Assembly: GCA_000434395.1 (NCBI GenBank)
Contig: FR878777.1
Location: 41,931 to 105,930, forward strand
Direction of reading: 5' to 3'
Length of the DNA stretch: 64,000 bases
Source: Clostridium sp. CAG:568
Lineage (GTDB): Bacteria; Bacillota_I; Bacilli_A; RFN20; CAG-288
Shown: piece by piece, positions 8,688 through 16,732 of the stretch
Position numbering within the stretch: the stretch's first letter is position 1
How the letters are laid out: each line of letters starts with the position of its first letter
The notes under the pieces: generated by a model
Seen by the model: only the letters and a program-made list of their open reading frames with translations
What the model was told of the DNA's origin: nothing
The model's database searches: none
Program-made: the position numbers and the translations under genes

Positions 8688-9812
8688 TTAATAAATAATA
8701 TTTAAAAGATTATTTATGGTAAACTTCAAATCTTCCTTAGATCTGGATTTCATTATTTTCTTCTCGAGCAACACCCTATTTATAGTAAAAGCAGCGGTCA
8801 AACCTTTTTCATATAAAGGTTCTATCCCATCTTTTATCTCACCACAGACAGCAATAACCTTTACGCCTTTCTTTTTGCAACGCTTAATAACTTCCATAAC
8901 ACCTTTTCCTTGTAAAGTCTGGCTATCAATTCTCCCTTCACCAGTAAATACATAATCGGTTTTTTCAATCATTTCATCGAAATTAAAAGAATCCAATAGA
9001 GCTTTAGCACCTTTAATCAACTTTCCAGAAAAGAATTGCATTATTCCATACCCTAAACCACCAGCAGCACCTGCACCATTCTTTCTGGACAAATCAAAGC
9101 CATATTCTTTTTTACAAACTGAAGTTAAATTCTTCATTCCATTTTCCAATATTTTTAATTCAGTCTCATTTGCTCCTTTTTGTGGTCCATACACATATGT
9201 AGCTCCGTTCTTTCCTAAAAGCTTTGCTTCGACATCGCACATCCCTATTATTTCAATGTTTTTTAATCTGCTATCGATATTTGATGTATCGATATATACG
9301 ATATCATTTAAATGGGAAGATCCAGACTTTATTTCCATTTTGTTCTTATCCAAGAATGAAACACCTAAAGCTTTAGCCATTCCGACACCACCATCATTTG
9401 TCGCTGTTCCACCTAATCCAATTATTATCTTTTTAATCCCATCTTCTTTTTTCAAAATATTTCTAATCATCAAACCCAATCCATATGAACTTGAATGTAA
9501 AATATCTAGGTTGGGTTTTATCATGGCAAGACCTATTATCTTAGCAGATTCGATTACCAATTCGCCATCTTTAGAAATTCCATAGTCAGCAGTAATTTTC
9601 ACTCCTAAAGCATTTACGGTTTCAATAGATTTCTTTTGATACTTTTTATTTTGTAATATGCAATCCAAGGTACCATCACCGCCATCTGCTATTGGTGCAC
9701 TTAAAACAATGGCGTTCTTATCTTTGTCTTCTATGCATTTCTTTATTATTTTGCAAGCTTCTATACTTTTTAAACTGCCTTTAAATGCATTCATGGCTAA
9801 TACAAATTTCAT
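8688..9812 (-). CDS. glxK: Glycerate 2-kinase family protein
   Basis: 374 residues, the full length of the GlxK/GarK class. Conserved stretches include MNAFKGSLKS at the N-terminus, PIADGGDGT, IGLGGTATNDGGVGMAKALG and FTGEGRIDSQTLQGKG. The enzyme phosphorylates D-glycerate with ATP, feeding lower glycolysis. Whether the product is 2- or 3-phosphoglycerate is not decided by the sequence, though this class mostly gives 2-phosphoglycerate. It is divergent from ispG and monocistronic in appearance. The cre-like sites lie behind its stop codon, so they do not obviously control it. Confidence 0.9.
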   Translation of the reverse strand: MKFVLAMNAFKGSLKSIEACKIIKKCIEDKDKNAIVLSAPIADGGDGTLDCILQNKKYQKKSIETVNALGVKITADYGISKDGELVIESAKIIGLAMIKPNLDILHSSSYGLGLMIRNILKKEDGIKKIIIGLGGTATNDGGVGMAKALGVSFLDKNKMEIKSGSSHLNDIVYIDTSNIDSRLKNIEIIGMCDVEAKLLGKNGATYVYGPQKGANETELKILENGMKNLTSVCKKEYGFDLSRKNGAGAAGGLGYGIMQFFSGKLIKGAKALLDSFNFDEMIEKTDYVFTGEGRIDSQTLQGKGVMEVIKRCKKKGVKVIAVCGEIKDGIEPLYEKGLTAAFTINRVLLEKKIMKSRSKEDLKFTINNLLNIIY

Positions 9813-9848
9813 ATAGGTATACCTTTCCTAACTAATTCGTGATACTTT

Positions 9849-9877
9849 TTGTTAAAACTTCATACTAATAATATAAT
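9849..9877 (+). promoter_or_regulatory. Sigma-A type promoter of ispG
   Basis: -35 TTGTTA (9849-9854), 17 nt spacer, consensus -10 TATAAT (9872-9877). It would start transcription near 9884, leaving a leader of about 14 nt before the ispG ATG at 9898. Confidence 0.8.
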
Positions 9878-9897
9878 AGAAAAATATGGAGGCGATT

Positions 9898-11001
9898 ATG
9901 GATTTAAGAAACAAAACTATCTCATTCAACATTGGAAATAAAAAAATAGGTGGAGAGAATCCCATTTTAATTCAATCCATGTCTGATATAAGAACTTCAA
10001 ATATAGAAGCCAATATAAAATTGACCAATAGTCTCACACTTTATGGACTCGATATGATGAGATATTCAGTCCTTGATTTAGCTGATGCTAAGGCATTAAA
10101 AATAATCAAGCAAAATACTAAAGTTCCTGTCATAGCTGATATTCATTTCAATGCAGCATTAGCCATGGAATGTATCAATAGTGGCGTGGATAAAATCCGT
10201 CTAAACCCCGGTAATATGCCTATAGAGAAAGTCAAATCTATCAGAGATGCGATGAAGGCAAAAGGAATCGCACTAAGGATTGGAGTCAACTCCGGCTCAT
10301 TAGGCAAATATGGTAGAGCAACACTTTCCAATATCGATCCTTTTTTCTTTGCTCTAGATGATATGTTGGAGGTATTCAAAGAAGGGTCTTTTGAAAACAT
10401 AGTTCTATCCTTAAAAGCGACAGATCCTAGACTGACAGTCAAATTATATGAAAGGGCCAGTCAACTTTATCCTTACCCACTGCATGTAGGACAAACTGAA
10501 TCTGGTTATGGTGTAGAAGGAGCTATTAGATCTTCAATAGCGATGGTACCTCTTCTTTCTGAAGGCATAGGAAATACGATTAGAATAAGTCTTTCAGATA
10601 ATCGTATAGAAGAAATCAAGGCATGTAGAACTTTATTATCCGGCCTAGGATTAAGAAACGATATTCCAACATTGATTACCTGTCCGACATGTGGAAGAAC
10701 TCAATGTGATGTCTCAAACGAAGCCAGAATAATCGATGACTATCTTTTAAAGAATGTTCATGATGACATTCATGTAGCAGTTATGGGTTGCCCTGTAAAT
10801 GGGCCGGGTGAGGCCAAGAATGCTGATATAGGATTGGCGGGAGGAATCAATTCTTATCTGGTCTTCATCAAAGGTAAACCAGTCAAAACGTTAAGTGGAC
10901 CAGATTCAGTAACAGAATTTCTCAAAATGGTCGATCAAGTAGTAGATGAAAGAGAAAAAATGCGGAAAGAAGGCAAAGATCCAAACGAATGGAGAAACTA
11001 A
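9898..11001 (+). CDS. ispG: 4-hydroxy-3-methylbut-2-enyl diphosphate synthase (flavodoxin)
   Basis: Iron-sulfur enzyme of the MEP isoprenoid pathway. The C-terminal cluster-binding cysteines appear as TCPTCGRTQCDV and GCPVNGPGEA, with the conserved ADIGLAGG. I placed the start at 9898 because the ribosome binding site GGAGG (9888-9892) sits 5 nt upstream; the in-frame ATG at 9886 would overlap it. That gives 367 residues, typical for the family. The later MEP-pathway enzyme IspH is encoded at about 19.6 kb, so isoprenoids are probably made by this route. Confidence 0.95.
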   Translation: MDLRNKTISFNIGNKKIGGENPILIQSMSDIRTSNIEANIKLTNSLTLYGLDMMRYSVLDLADAKALKIIKQNTKVPVIADIHFNAALAMECINSGVDKIRLNPGNMPIEKVKSIRDAMKAKGIALRIGVNSGSLGKYGRATLSNIDPFFFALDDMLEVFKEGSFENIVLSLKATDPRLTVKLYERASQLYPYPLHVGQTESGYGVEGAIRSSIAMVPLLSEGIGNTIRISLSDNRIEEIKACRTLLSGLGLRNDIPTLITCPTCGRTQCDVSNEARIIDDYLLKNVHDDIHVAVMGCPVNGPGEAKNADIGLAGGINSYLVFIKGKPVKTLSGPDSVTEFLKMVDQVVDEREKMRKEGKDPNEWRN

Positions 11002-11033
11002 AAAAGCACAGTGCCTGGAACTGTGCTTTTTTA
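11001..11033. terminator. Bidirectional terminator between ispG and a candidate RNA gene
   Basis: Perfect stem AAAAAAGCACAGT / ACTGTGCTTTTTT around a 7 nt loop. Symmetric A and T runs let it end ispG transcripts on the plus strand and the candidate RNA on the minus strand. Confidence 0.9.
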
Positions 11034-11353
11034 AACCTAACGGCGGAATGTATCATCTCTTCCACTTCTAGCAAAGCTGTCATGGAGGGATTCAACTATC
11101 CGGATGCTTTAATCACCCTGCCTGGTTAGAATGGATTGTCGAGCCATCCGGAACGTCCTTCCAAGTATAGTTTCTTAGCTTTACTTGGCCCGTTTACCGA
11201 AAACGTCTCCACCTCTACTTTAACCTACCGTCTCAGCTGATCAATGGATGGATCCCTTTCAATATCTATTGTCGGAGAATCTTGAAAGAAACTATCATCC
11301 TCATCTCGACCTATGAAGAGGAACCTTTTCGTCCCCTTTCCTCTTCTAGCACC
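11001..11353 (-). ncRNA. Candidate structured RNA gene with own promoter, family not recognised
   Basis: The 11002-11404 gap holds no credible coding frame. On the minus strand it has a strong promoter, a ~350 nt body and a clean terminator. Hairpins include GAAGAGGAA/TTCCTCTTC, CTTTCAA/TTGAAAG, CGTTT/AAACG, CCAAGTA/TACTTGG and CCGGATG/CATCCGG. The size and independent promoter would suit RNase P RNA, and the words GAGGAAAG, GGUAAAC and UGAAU...GACAG recall its conserved regions. However, GAGGAA and GGUAAAC both sit inside hairpins and the universal P4 pairing could not be built. Hence left unassigned. Confidence 0.6.
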
Positions 11354-11356
11354 ATT

Positions 11357-11385
11357 ATTAAATCATATTTAGTAAGCCCTTTCAA
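11357..11385 (-). promoter_or_regulatory. Sigma-A type promoter of the candidate RNA gene
   Basis: Read on the minus strand: -35 TTGAAA (11380-11385), 17 nt spacer, -10 TTTAAT (11357-11362). Each hexamer matches consensus at 5 of 6 positions. Transcription would begin near 11351-11353. Confidence 0.7.
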
Positions 11386-11404
11386 GTCTTTTTTGAAAAA
11401 ATTT

Positions 11405-12301
11405 TTAATTTCCTAAAAACCTAATTTCCTCAATTTCTTTTTTATGTTCATCCCCACTCCTAGTTTCTGGAGTTTCTAAAATTTTTGGAACATCTTCAAA
11501 ATGCTCATTCAAGGCAAATCTCAGTAGATTTGCTTCACCAATCATTCCTTTTCCAATATTAGCGTGTCTATCCTTTTTTGACCCTCTAGGATTTAATGAA
11601 TCATTTAAATGAATGAGAAAGACTTTGTTAAACCCTATAGTCTTTTCTATTCTATATAAAAGCCCTTGAGTATCTGTGAAATCTTCTCCACTGTCCCATA
11701 AATGACAACTATCGATAGTGATTCCAAAATTATCCAATCTGATATATTCAACAAACATTTTTGCTTCATTCAATCCTACATTCAATTGACTCCCGCCACC
11801 TGCCATATTTTCTAAAGAACATTTGATTTTAGGATGTTTAGCAAATATAGGTTTCAATCTATCAGCCAATACTTTTGTATACTCCATCCTATCTTTATCT
11901 TTGCTAGAGCCGGGATGAAGGCACATCAAAGTCAAACCAGCTTCTTCCATCCTATCAAGTTCATCCTCAATGAAATTTAATGAGAATTGGGCTTTTTCTT
12001 CATCGGGAGATGCTGGATTGATGATATAAGGAAAATGAACAGCTACATTCTTTATATCCAATCCATTCCTTTTCCATAATTCTTTTCCTTCAGCGAACTT
12101 CATATTCTTTATAGGAAATCTAACTGTATTATTAGGGGCACCTAAAAAAATCATAAAAGAAGAAGCCTTAATTCTTAAAGCCTCTTTTACGCTACCTAAA
12201 AAATAATCTGACTTTTTAAAAGAAATATGGGATCCAATCAGTAATTCCTTGTCTTTTTCTTTGTATGGAACTAACGATTGAGCCAAATATTTAGACTCCA
12301 T
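11405..12301 (-). CDS. nfo: Deoxyribonuclease IV (AP endonuclease)
   Basis: 298 residues; a TIM-barrel zinc endonuclease that cuts 5' of abasic sites in base excision repair. Typical segments are GSHISF near the N-terminus, the metal-ligand stretches SLENMAG and ITIDSCHLWDSG, and the end ETPETRSGDEHKKEI. The start overlaps the last 11 nt of the helicase gene cshB, so the two are probably translated from one transcript. nfo beside a CshB-type helicase is the Bacillus arrangement. Confidence 0.93.
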   Translation of the reverse strand: MESKYLAQSLVPYKEKDKELLIGSHISFKKSDYFLGSVKEALRIKASSFMIFLGAPNNTVRFPIKNMKFAEGKELWKRNGLDIKNVAVHFPYIINPASPDEEKAQFSLNFIEDELDRMEEAGLTLMCLHPGSSKDKDRMEYTKVLADRLKPIFAKHPKIKCSLENMAGGGSQLNVGLNEAKMFVEYIRLDNFGITIDSCHLWDSGEDFTDTQGLLYRIEKTIGFNKVFLIHLNDSLNPRGSKKDRHANIGKGMIGEANLLRFALNEHFEDVPKILETPETRSGDEHKKEIEEIRFLGN

Positions 12302-13631
12302 GAGTCAGATCCTTCTTGGCGAGATTCGTTCTAATTATCTTCTTTTTATGCTTGTTTTTAGCGATAGCAATTGCTGTCTTTATCTTCTTTTTGTATCCAG
12401 GTTTAACTTTTCCCTTGGGATATTTATACTTAGCCTTATTTATAGCCTTTGTTATGTATTCTTCTTGGTGGTTACCTTTTTCAAACTTGGATCTAGGTTT
12501 GGAATTGACTTCACTCACACCATCCTTTTTGACGGCCATGAAAGTAAAACCAGCACCTCTTCTTTGAAGATTTCTAACTTTGGTCTGGTCCTCAGGCGAA
12601 TAAAGGACATAAGAGGTACCGGGTCTATCAAATCTACCGGTTCTTCCAGCCCTATGGAAATAATAATCGTTCATCTTAGGAAGATCGTATGAAATTACGA
12701 AATTCACAGCAGGCAAATCCAATCCACGAGAAGCATAGTCCGAAGCCAATAGTATTTTCTTTTCACCTCTTTGGAAAGCTTTGACATTCTTTTCAATATC
12801 TTTTTTATCCAAGGAACCAGTCAGGAAAATATAATCGATTCCTGCTGTTTTTAAAGCTTTGCTAGCTTCAAAGACTGCTTCTTTGGAAGAAGCAAAGATT
12901 ATTCCTTGACCATCTTTGCAATAATCGGATTCCAATAACTTTACCAGTGATTGAGCATTATCGAAACCTCTTCTATCGACTAAGATGTGCTTAATATTGT
13001 TGCCATTGACTTTTCCAAAAGACAAATCAGTGACTTTGTCGGCTTTGCACATCTTTTTCACACCGGTCAAGTATTGTTCGGCCAATGAGGCGGAGAAAAA
13101 GCTCTTTTGAGCATTAGGAAATGAATTACATGCATCAGTCAATTCTTCCATAAACCCATCGAATAACATCATGTCACCTTCATCGAAGATTATTCTCGAA
13201 AGATTCTTCAAATCGAGTCCTTTGCGTAATTCCTTAAATAATGTCGGTGTCACCAAGGCGATAGAAGGACTTTTTTGGCAAGTATGTATCTGACTAGGGG
13301 AAGTGAAGAAAACAGCACGTTTTCTCAATTTCAATCCCTCTAGGAATTGTCTTAGCACAGTCTGGACTTGGTAGCCTAAAACAGCAGTTGGAACCACAAC
13401 TACAGCGATTGTTCCATCCTTTTCCTCGGTGATTAAATCGTTCACTATAGGTAGAACATACGAAAAAGTCTTTCCGGTTCCTGTAGGACTAACGACAACT
13501 ACACCTTTCTTTTCCAATAAGAATGGAATTGCGTTAGCTTCGACAGGTGACAATGGTTTTAAATCCATTGCTTGGAGGTATTCTTTCAATCTTCCATCCA
13601 AATTCAATTCATCAAATGTTTTAGGTTCCAT
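12291..13631 (-). CDS. cshB: DEAD-box-family RNA helicase, CshB-like
   Basis: 446 residues. Two RecA-like domains and a basic C-terminal tail (lysine-rich after about residue 370). Motif I is SPTGTGKT (48-55), motif II is DEGD (150-153) in place of DEAD, motif III is SAS (180-182) in place of SAT, and motif VI is HRAGRTGR. The sequence before motif I (LSPVEANAIPFLL) fits the Q-motif. Likely role: RNA remodelling, ribosome assembly and cold growth. AAGGAG precedes the start; nfo overlaps its end. The assignment as CshB relies on that synteny. Confidence 0.87.
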   Translation of the reverse strand: MEPKTFDELNLDGRLKEYLQAMDLKPLSPVEANAIPFLLEKKGVVVVSPTGTGKTFSYVLPIVNDLITEEKDGTIAVVVVPTAVLGYQVQTVLRQFLEGLKLRKRAVFFTSPSQIHTCQKSPSIALVTPTLFKELRKGLDLKNLSRIIFDEGDMMLFDGFMEELTDACNSFPNAQKSFFSASLAEQYLTGVKKMCKADKVTDLSFGKVNGNNIKHILVDRRGFDNAQSLVKLLESDYCKDGQGIIFASSKEAVFEASKALKTAGIDYIFLTGSLDKKDIEKNVKAFQRGEKKILLASDYASRGLDLPAVNFVISYDLPKMNDYYFHRAGRTGRFDRPGTSYVLYSPEDQTKVRNLQRRGAGFTFMAVKKDGVSEVNSKPRSKFEKGNHQEEYITKAINKAKYKYPKGKVKPGYKKKIKTAIAIAKNKHKKKIIRTNLAKKDLTHGV

Positions 13632-13656
13632 AATGATCTCCTTATCTATTCATGAA

Positions 13657-13679
13657 AAGGGCGGGTATAGCCCGTCCTT
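13657..13679 (-). terminator. Hairpin behind aspS, possible weak terminator
   Basis: On the minus strand AAGGACGGG and CCCGCCCTT pair across a 5 nt loop with one A-C mismatch, followed only by TTTTC. It lies between the aspS stop and the cshB ribosome binding site and may reduce read-through. Confidence 0.45.
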
Positions 13680-13683
13680 GAAA

Positions 13684-15441
13684 CTACTTCTTCAAGTTTT
13701 CTTTACGCTCTAGCTCAGCTTTAACATCGGGTTTGACTTCTAAGCCTAATATATCGATGTTTTCATCATCAACTCTTGAAGGACATGAGCTCATAGGCTC
13801 TGCACCCATCAAGTTCTTAGGGAATGCGACAACATCTCTAATATTGTCTGTTTCAAACAAAGTCATGCAAAGACGCTCTACTCCGATTCCAAATCCACCT
13901 TCTGGAGGGAATCCATAATCGAATGCATCGACAAAGAATCCAAATCTCTTAGAAATATCTTCATCAGTCAATCCGAGCAATTCGAATACTTTCCATTGTA
14001 ATTCTTTATCATAAATTCTTAGAGCGCCAGAGGATAATTCCTCACCGTTCATTACTGTATCGTATGAAGTGGAGTGCATCTTTTCAGGGGCAGAATCTAT
14101 CAAAGGAATATCTTCCTTGTTTGGAAGCGTGAAAGGATTGGCCATTGATTCATACCCTTTTTCAGTCTTGGCAAACAAAGGCCAATCGATGACAAACAAA
14201 GGCTTGAAATCACCTTTCTTAATCAATCCGAGATCACGTGCATATCTACATCTCAAAGCACCTAAGGCAAATGCGGCTTTTTCTAAGGAGCTATCTGCTG
14301 CTATGATAATAGTATCGTTTTCTTCAGCACCCATAACTTCTTTCAATTTGTTTAATGTATCTTCGGAGAAGAATTTGAAGGCGGAACAATTCCATTGGCC
14401 ATTTTCAAATTTGGCATGCATCAAATGAGGAACACCGAACTTGTTGGTCAATTCTTCATCAGCTGCCATTTTCTTTCTCGAAATATCCTTAGCTGTGTTT
14501 TTGACGTTGATAGCTTTGACAACCTTTCCTTCAAATCCTTTGAAATTGTCATGGCTCATGAAGGATACATCCTTCAATTCCATTCCAAATCTCATATCAG
14601 GTTTATCAGTACCAAAACGATTGACACAATCAGCATATGACAATCTTTCAAACTTAGGAAGTTTAATACCTCTTATTTCCATCCAAACAGTATCCAAGAG
14701 TTCCTCGATAAGGTTGAGCATATCTTCCTTGTCGACAAAAGATTGTTCGACATCGATTTGATCGAATTCAGGTTGACGATCAGCTCTTTGATCCTCATCT
14801 CTATAGCAACGAGCTATCTGGAAATATTTATCCATTCCAGCAACCATCAAGATTTGCTTATAAAGCTGGGGAGACTGAGGAAGAGCGTAGAAGTTTCCAG
14901 GGTAAGTTCTAGAAGGAACCAAATAATCACGAGCTCCTTCAGGAGTTGATTTAATCAAAGTAGGTGTTTCGATTTCAAAGAAACCTTTCTTGTCAAAGAA
15001 ATCACGTACAACTTTCAAAGACTTGTAACGTAATTTCAAATAGTTTTGAAGGACAGGTCTTCTCAAATCCAAGTAACGCCATTTCAATCTGGTGTCTTCC
15101 AAAGCATCAGTTTTATCAGCGATAATGAAAGGAGTCTGCTTAGATTTAGATAAAATGACGTAAGATGTTGCCTTAACTTCAATATCTCCGGTAGGAATGT
15201 CTTTGTTCTTAGAGGATCTTTCCTGAACAATTCCTTTGACTTGAATACAATATTCGTTGTGAAGCTTGTTCTCTTCAAAGTAAGTAGGGTCGATATTGAT
15301 TTGAGTTATACCATATGTATCTCTCAAATCAACAAAGCATAAAGCTCCGAGATTTCTTATTTTGCTAACCCAACCACAAAGTTCGACTTCTTTTCCTACA
15401 TTTTCAATTCTTAATTCACCACAAGTTGTATCTCTTAACAT
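13684..15441 (-). CDS. aspS: Aspartyl-tRNA synthetase
   Basis: 585 residues, the bacterial type. N-terminal OB fold binding the anticodon (WVSKIRNLGALCFVDLRD), class II motif 2 in FQIARCYRDEDQRADRQPEF, an inserted GAD-like domain in the middle, and motif 3 GFGIGVERLCMTL. Sequence alone does not show whether it is discriminating or also charges tRNA-Asn; GatCAB genes are not in this window. hisS lies 16 nt upstream on the same strand, an order common in Firmicutes. Confidence 0.95.
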   Translation of the reverse strand: MLRDTTCGELRIENVGKEVELCGWVSKIRNLGALCFVDLRDTYGITQINIDPTYFEENKLHNEYCIQVKGIVQERSSKNKDIPTGDIEVKATSYVILSKSKQTPFIIADKTDALEDTRLKWRYLDLRRPVLQNYLKLRYKSLKVVRDFFDKKGFFEIETPTLIKSTPEGARDYLVPSRTYPGNFYALPQSPQLYKQILMVAGMDKYFQIARCYRDEDQRADRQPEFDQIDVEQSFVDKEDMLNLIEELLDTVWMEIRGIKLPKFERLSYADCVNRFGTDKPDMRFGMELKDVSFMSHDNFKGFEGKVVKAINVKNTAKDISRKKMAADEELTNKFGVPHLMHAKFENGQWNCSAFKFFSEDTLNKLKEVMGAEENDTIIIAADSSLEKAAFALGALRCRYARDLGLIKKGDFKPLFVIDWPLFAKTEKGYESMANPFTLPNKEDIPLIDSAPEKMHSTSYDTVMNGEELSSGALRIYDKELQWKVFELLGLTDEDISKRFGFFVDAFDYGFPPEGGFGIGVERLCMTLFETDNIRDVVAFPKNLMGAEPMSSCPSRVDDENIDILGLEVKPDVKAELERKENLKK

Positions 15442-15457
15442 TTTTAATGCCCTCTTT

Positions 15458-16705
15458 TTACTTAAGCAATTCTTCTTCCTCTACTTTAGTCTGCTCACGT
15501 TTTTCCATATCTTTTACTTCCAAAGTCAAATCAGAATTGACTAACAATACCTTGCTTGCCTTTAATCTATCGGCCATCTTGAATGCACCACCGATAGATT
15601 TAGTCAAAGATGGAATAACAGCAGAATGACCTTTCTCACGTAACTTTTCAGCAATGATTGAAGCTTTCTCCTGACATTCTTTTTCTTTGCCCATAGGCAA
15701 GACGAAGTATTCGGGGAATACCTGTTTTCCTGCAAATGAATCTATCGATGCAGATAACAATCTATCAATTCCATAGGAGAAACCAATTCCTTCCAAAGCA
15801 GGTCCTCCCAATTGTTCTACAAGACCGGAATATTTTCCACCGCCTCCCAATGCACCTAACTCTGGGTGAGAGGCATCCTCGATTTCAAAGACTGTGCCGG
15901 TGTAATAATCCAATCCTCTAACCATTCTATCTGAAACTTGATAAGGGATATTCAATTCCTTGAGTATATTTAGAATCGAAGCAAACTCTTGTTTATCTTC
16001 TTCACTCAGGTAGTCTTCAATCTTAGGTGCATCCTTAACCAATTCCTGATCAGCTTCGACTTTGCAATCAAGAATTCTCAAAGGATTCAATTTGAATCTA
16101 TCCTTACAATCCTCACACATGTTTTCGACATACTGGCCAAAATAATCTGTCAAGGCTTTCCTATAATTGGTTCTGGCTTGGTCTCCACCTAGATAGTTCA
16201 ATGTAACCATCAAGTCTCTACCAAGTATCTTTTTGGCACCTCTATAGGCAAGGAGAATAACTTCAGCTTGAGCGTTAAAATCAAGGGTTTTATCAAAGAA
16301 TTCAACACCAAATTGTCTAAATTCTCTTAGTCTACCAGTTCCAGGTCTTTCGTATCTGAAGACACTACCATAATAGTAATATCTAATAGGAGTATCAGGA
16401 ACTGCGTAAATCTTGTTTTCAATCAAAGCACGAACAACTCCAGCTGTAAATTCAGGCCTTAAGGTGTAGTCCTTAGCAGAACCTTTATTGGCCAAATCGA
16501 AAGTCTGCTTTCTAACGATATCAGAAGAACTACCCACACCTCTTACGAACAATGAAGTTTCCTCGAATGTAGGGGTGATTATAGCTTTAGCTCCATATTC
16601 TTCTGCCATTTGACTCAAGGTAGAAACCATATCTAGATAACGAGAAGCACTATCACCCATAAAGTCGACAGTTCCACGGGGTTTTGTATATATTTGATTT
16701 CCCAT
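15458..16705 (-). CDS. hisS: Histidyl-tRNA synthetase
   Basis: 415 residues. Class II enzyme: motif 2 FRYERPGTGRLREFRQFGVE, histidine-binding motif MVRGLDYYTGTVFEI, and a C-terminal anticodon-binding domain starting around residue 320. The start follows AGGAGG. It stands between rel (27 nt upstream) and aspS (16 nt downstream) on the same strand, so the block apt-rel-hisS-aspS may form one operon. Confidence 0.95.
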   Translation of the reverse strand: MGNQIYTKPRGTVDFMGDSASRYLDMVSTLSQMAEEYGAKAIITPTFEETSLFVRGVGSSSDIVRKQTFDLANKGSAKDYTLRPEFTAGVVRALIENKIYAVPDTPIRYYYYGSVFRYERPGTGRLREFRQFGVEFFDKTLDFNAQAEVILLAYRGAKKILGRDLMVTLNYLGGDQARTNYRKALTDYFGQYVENMCEDCKDRFKLNPLRILDCKVEADQELVKDAPKIEDYLSEEDKQEFASILNILKELNIPYQVSDRMVRGLDYYTGTVFEIEDASHPELGALGGGGKYSGLVEQLGGPALEGIGFSYGIDRLLSASIDSFAGKQVFPEYFVLPMGKEKECQEKASIIAEKLREKGHSAVIPSLTKSIGGAFKMADRLKASKVLLVNSDLTLEVKDMEKREQTKVEEEELLK

Positions 16706-16732
16706 ATTTCCTCCTAATAAATTTTGCGGATA

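Noticed and set aside
11001..11353. RNase P RNA (rnpB) assignment
   Set aside because: Words like GAGGAAAG and GGUAAAC are present, but both fall in hairpins and the universal P4 helix and ACAGAA core could not be found by hand.
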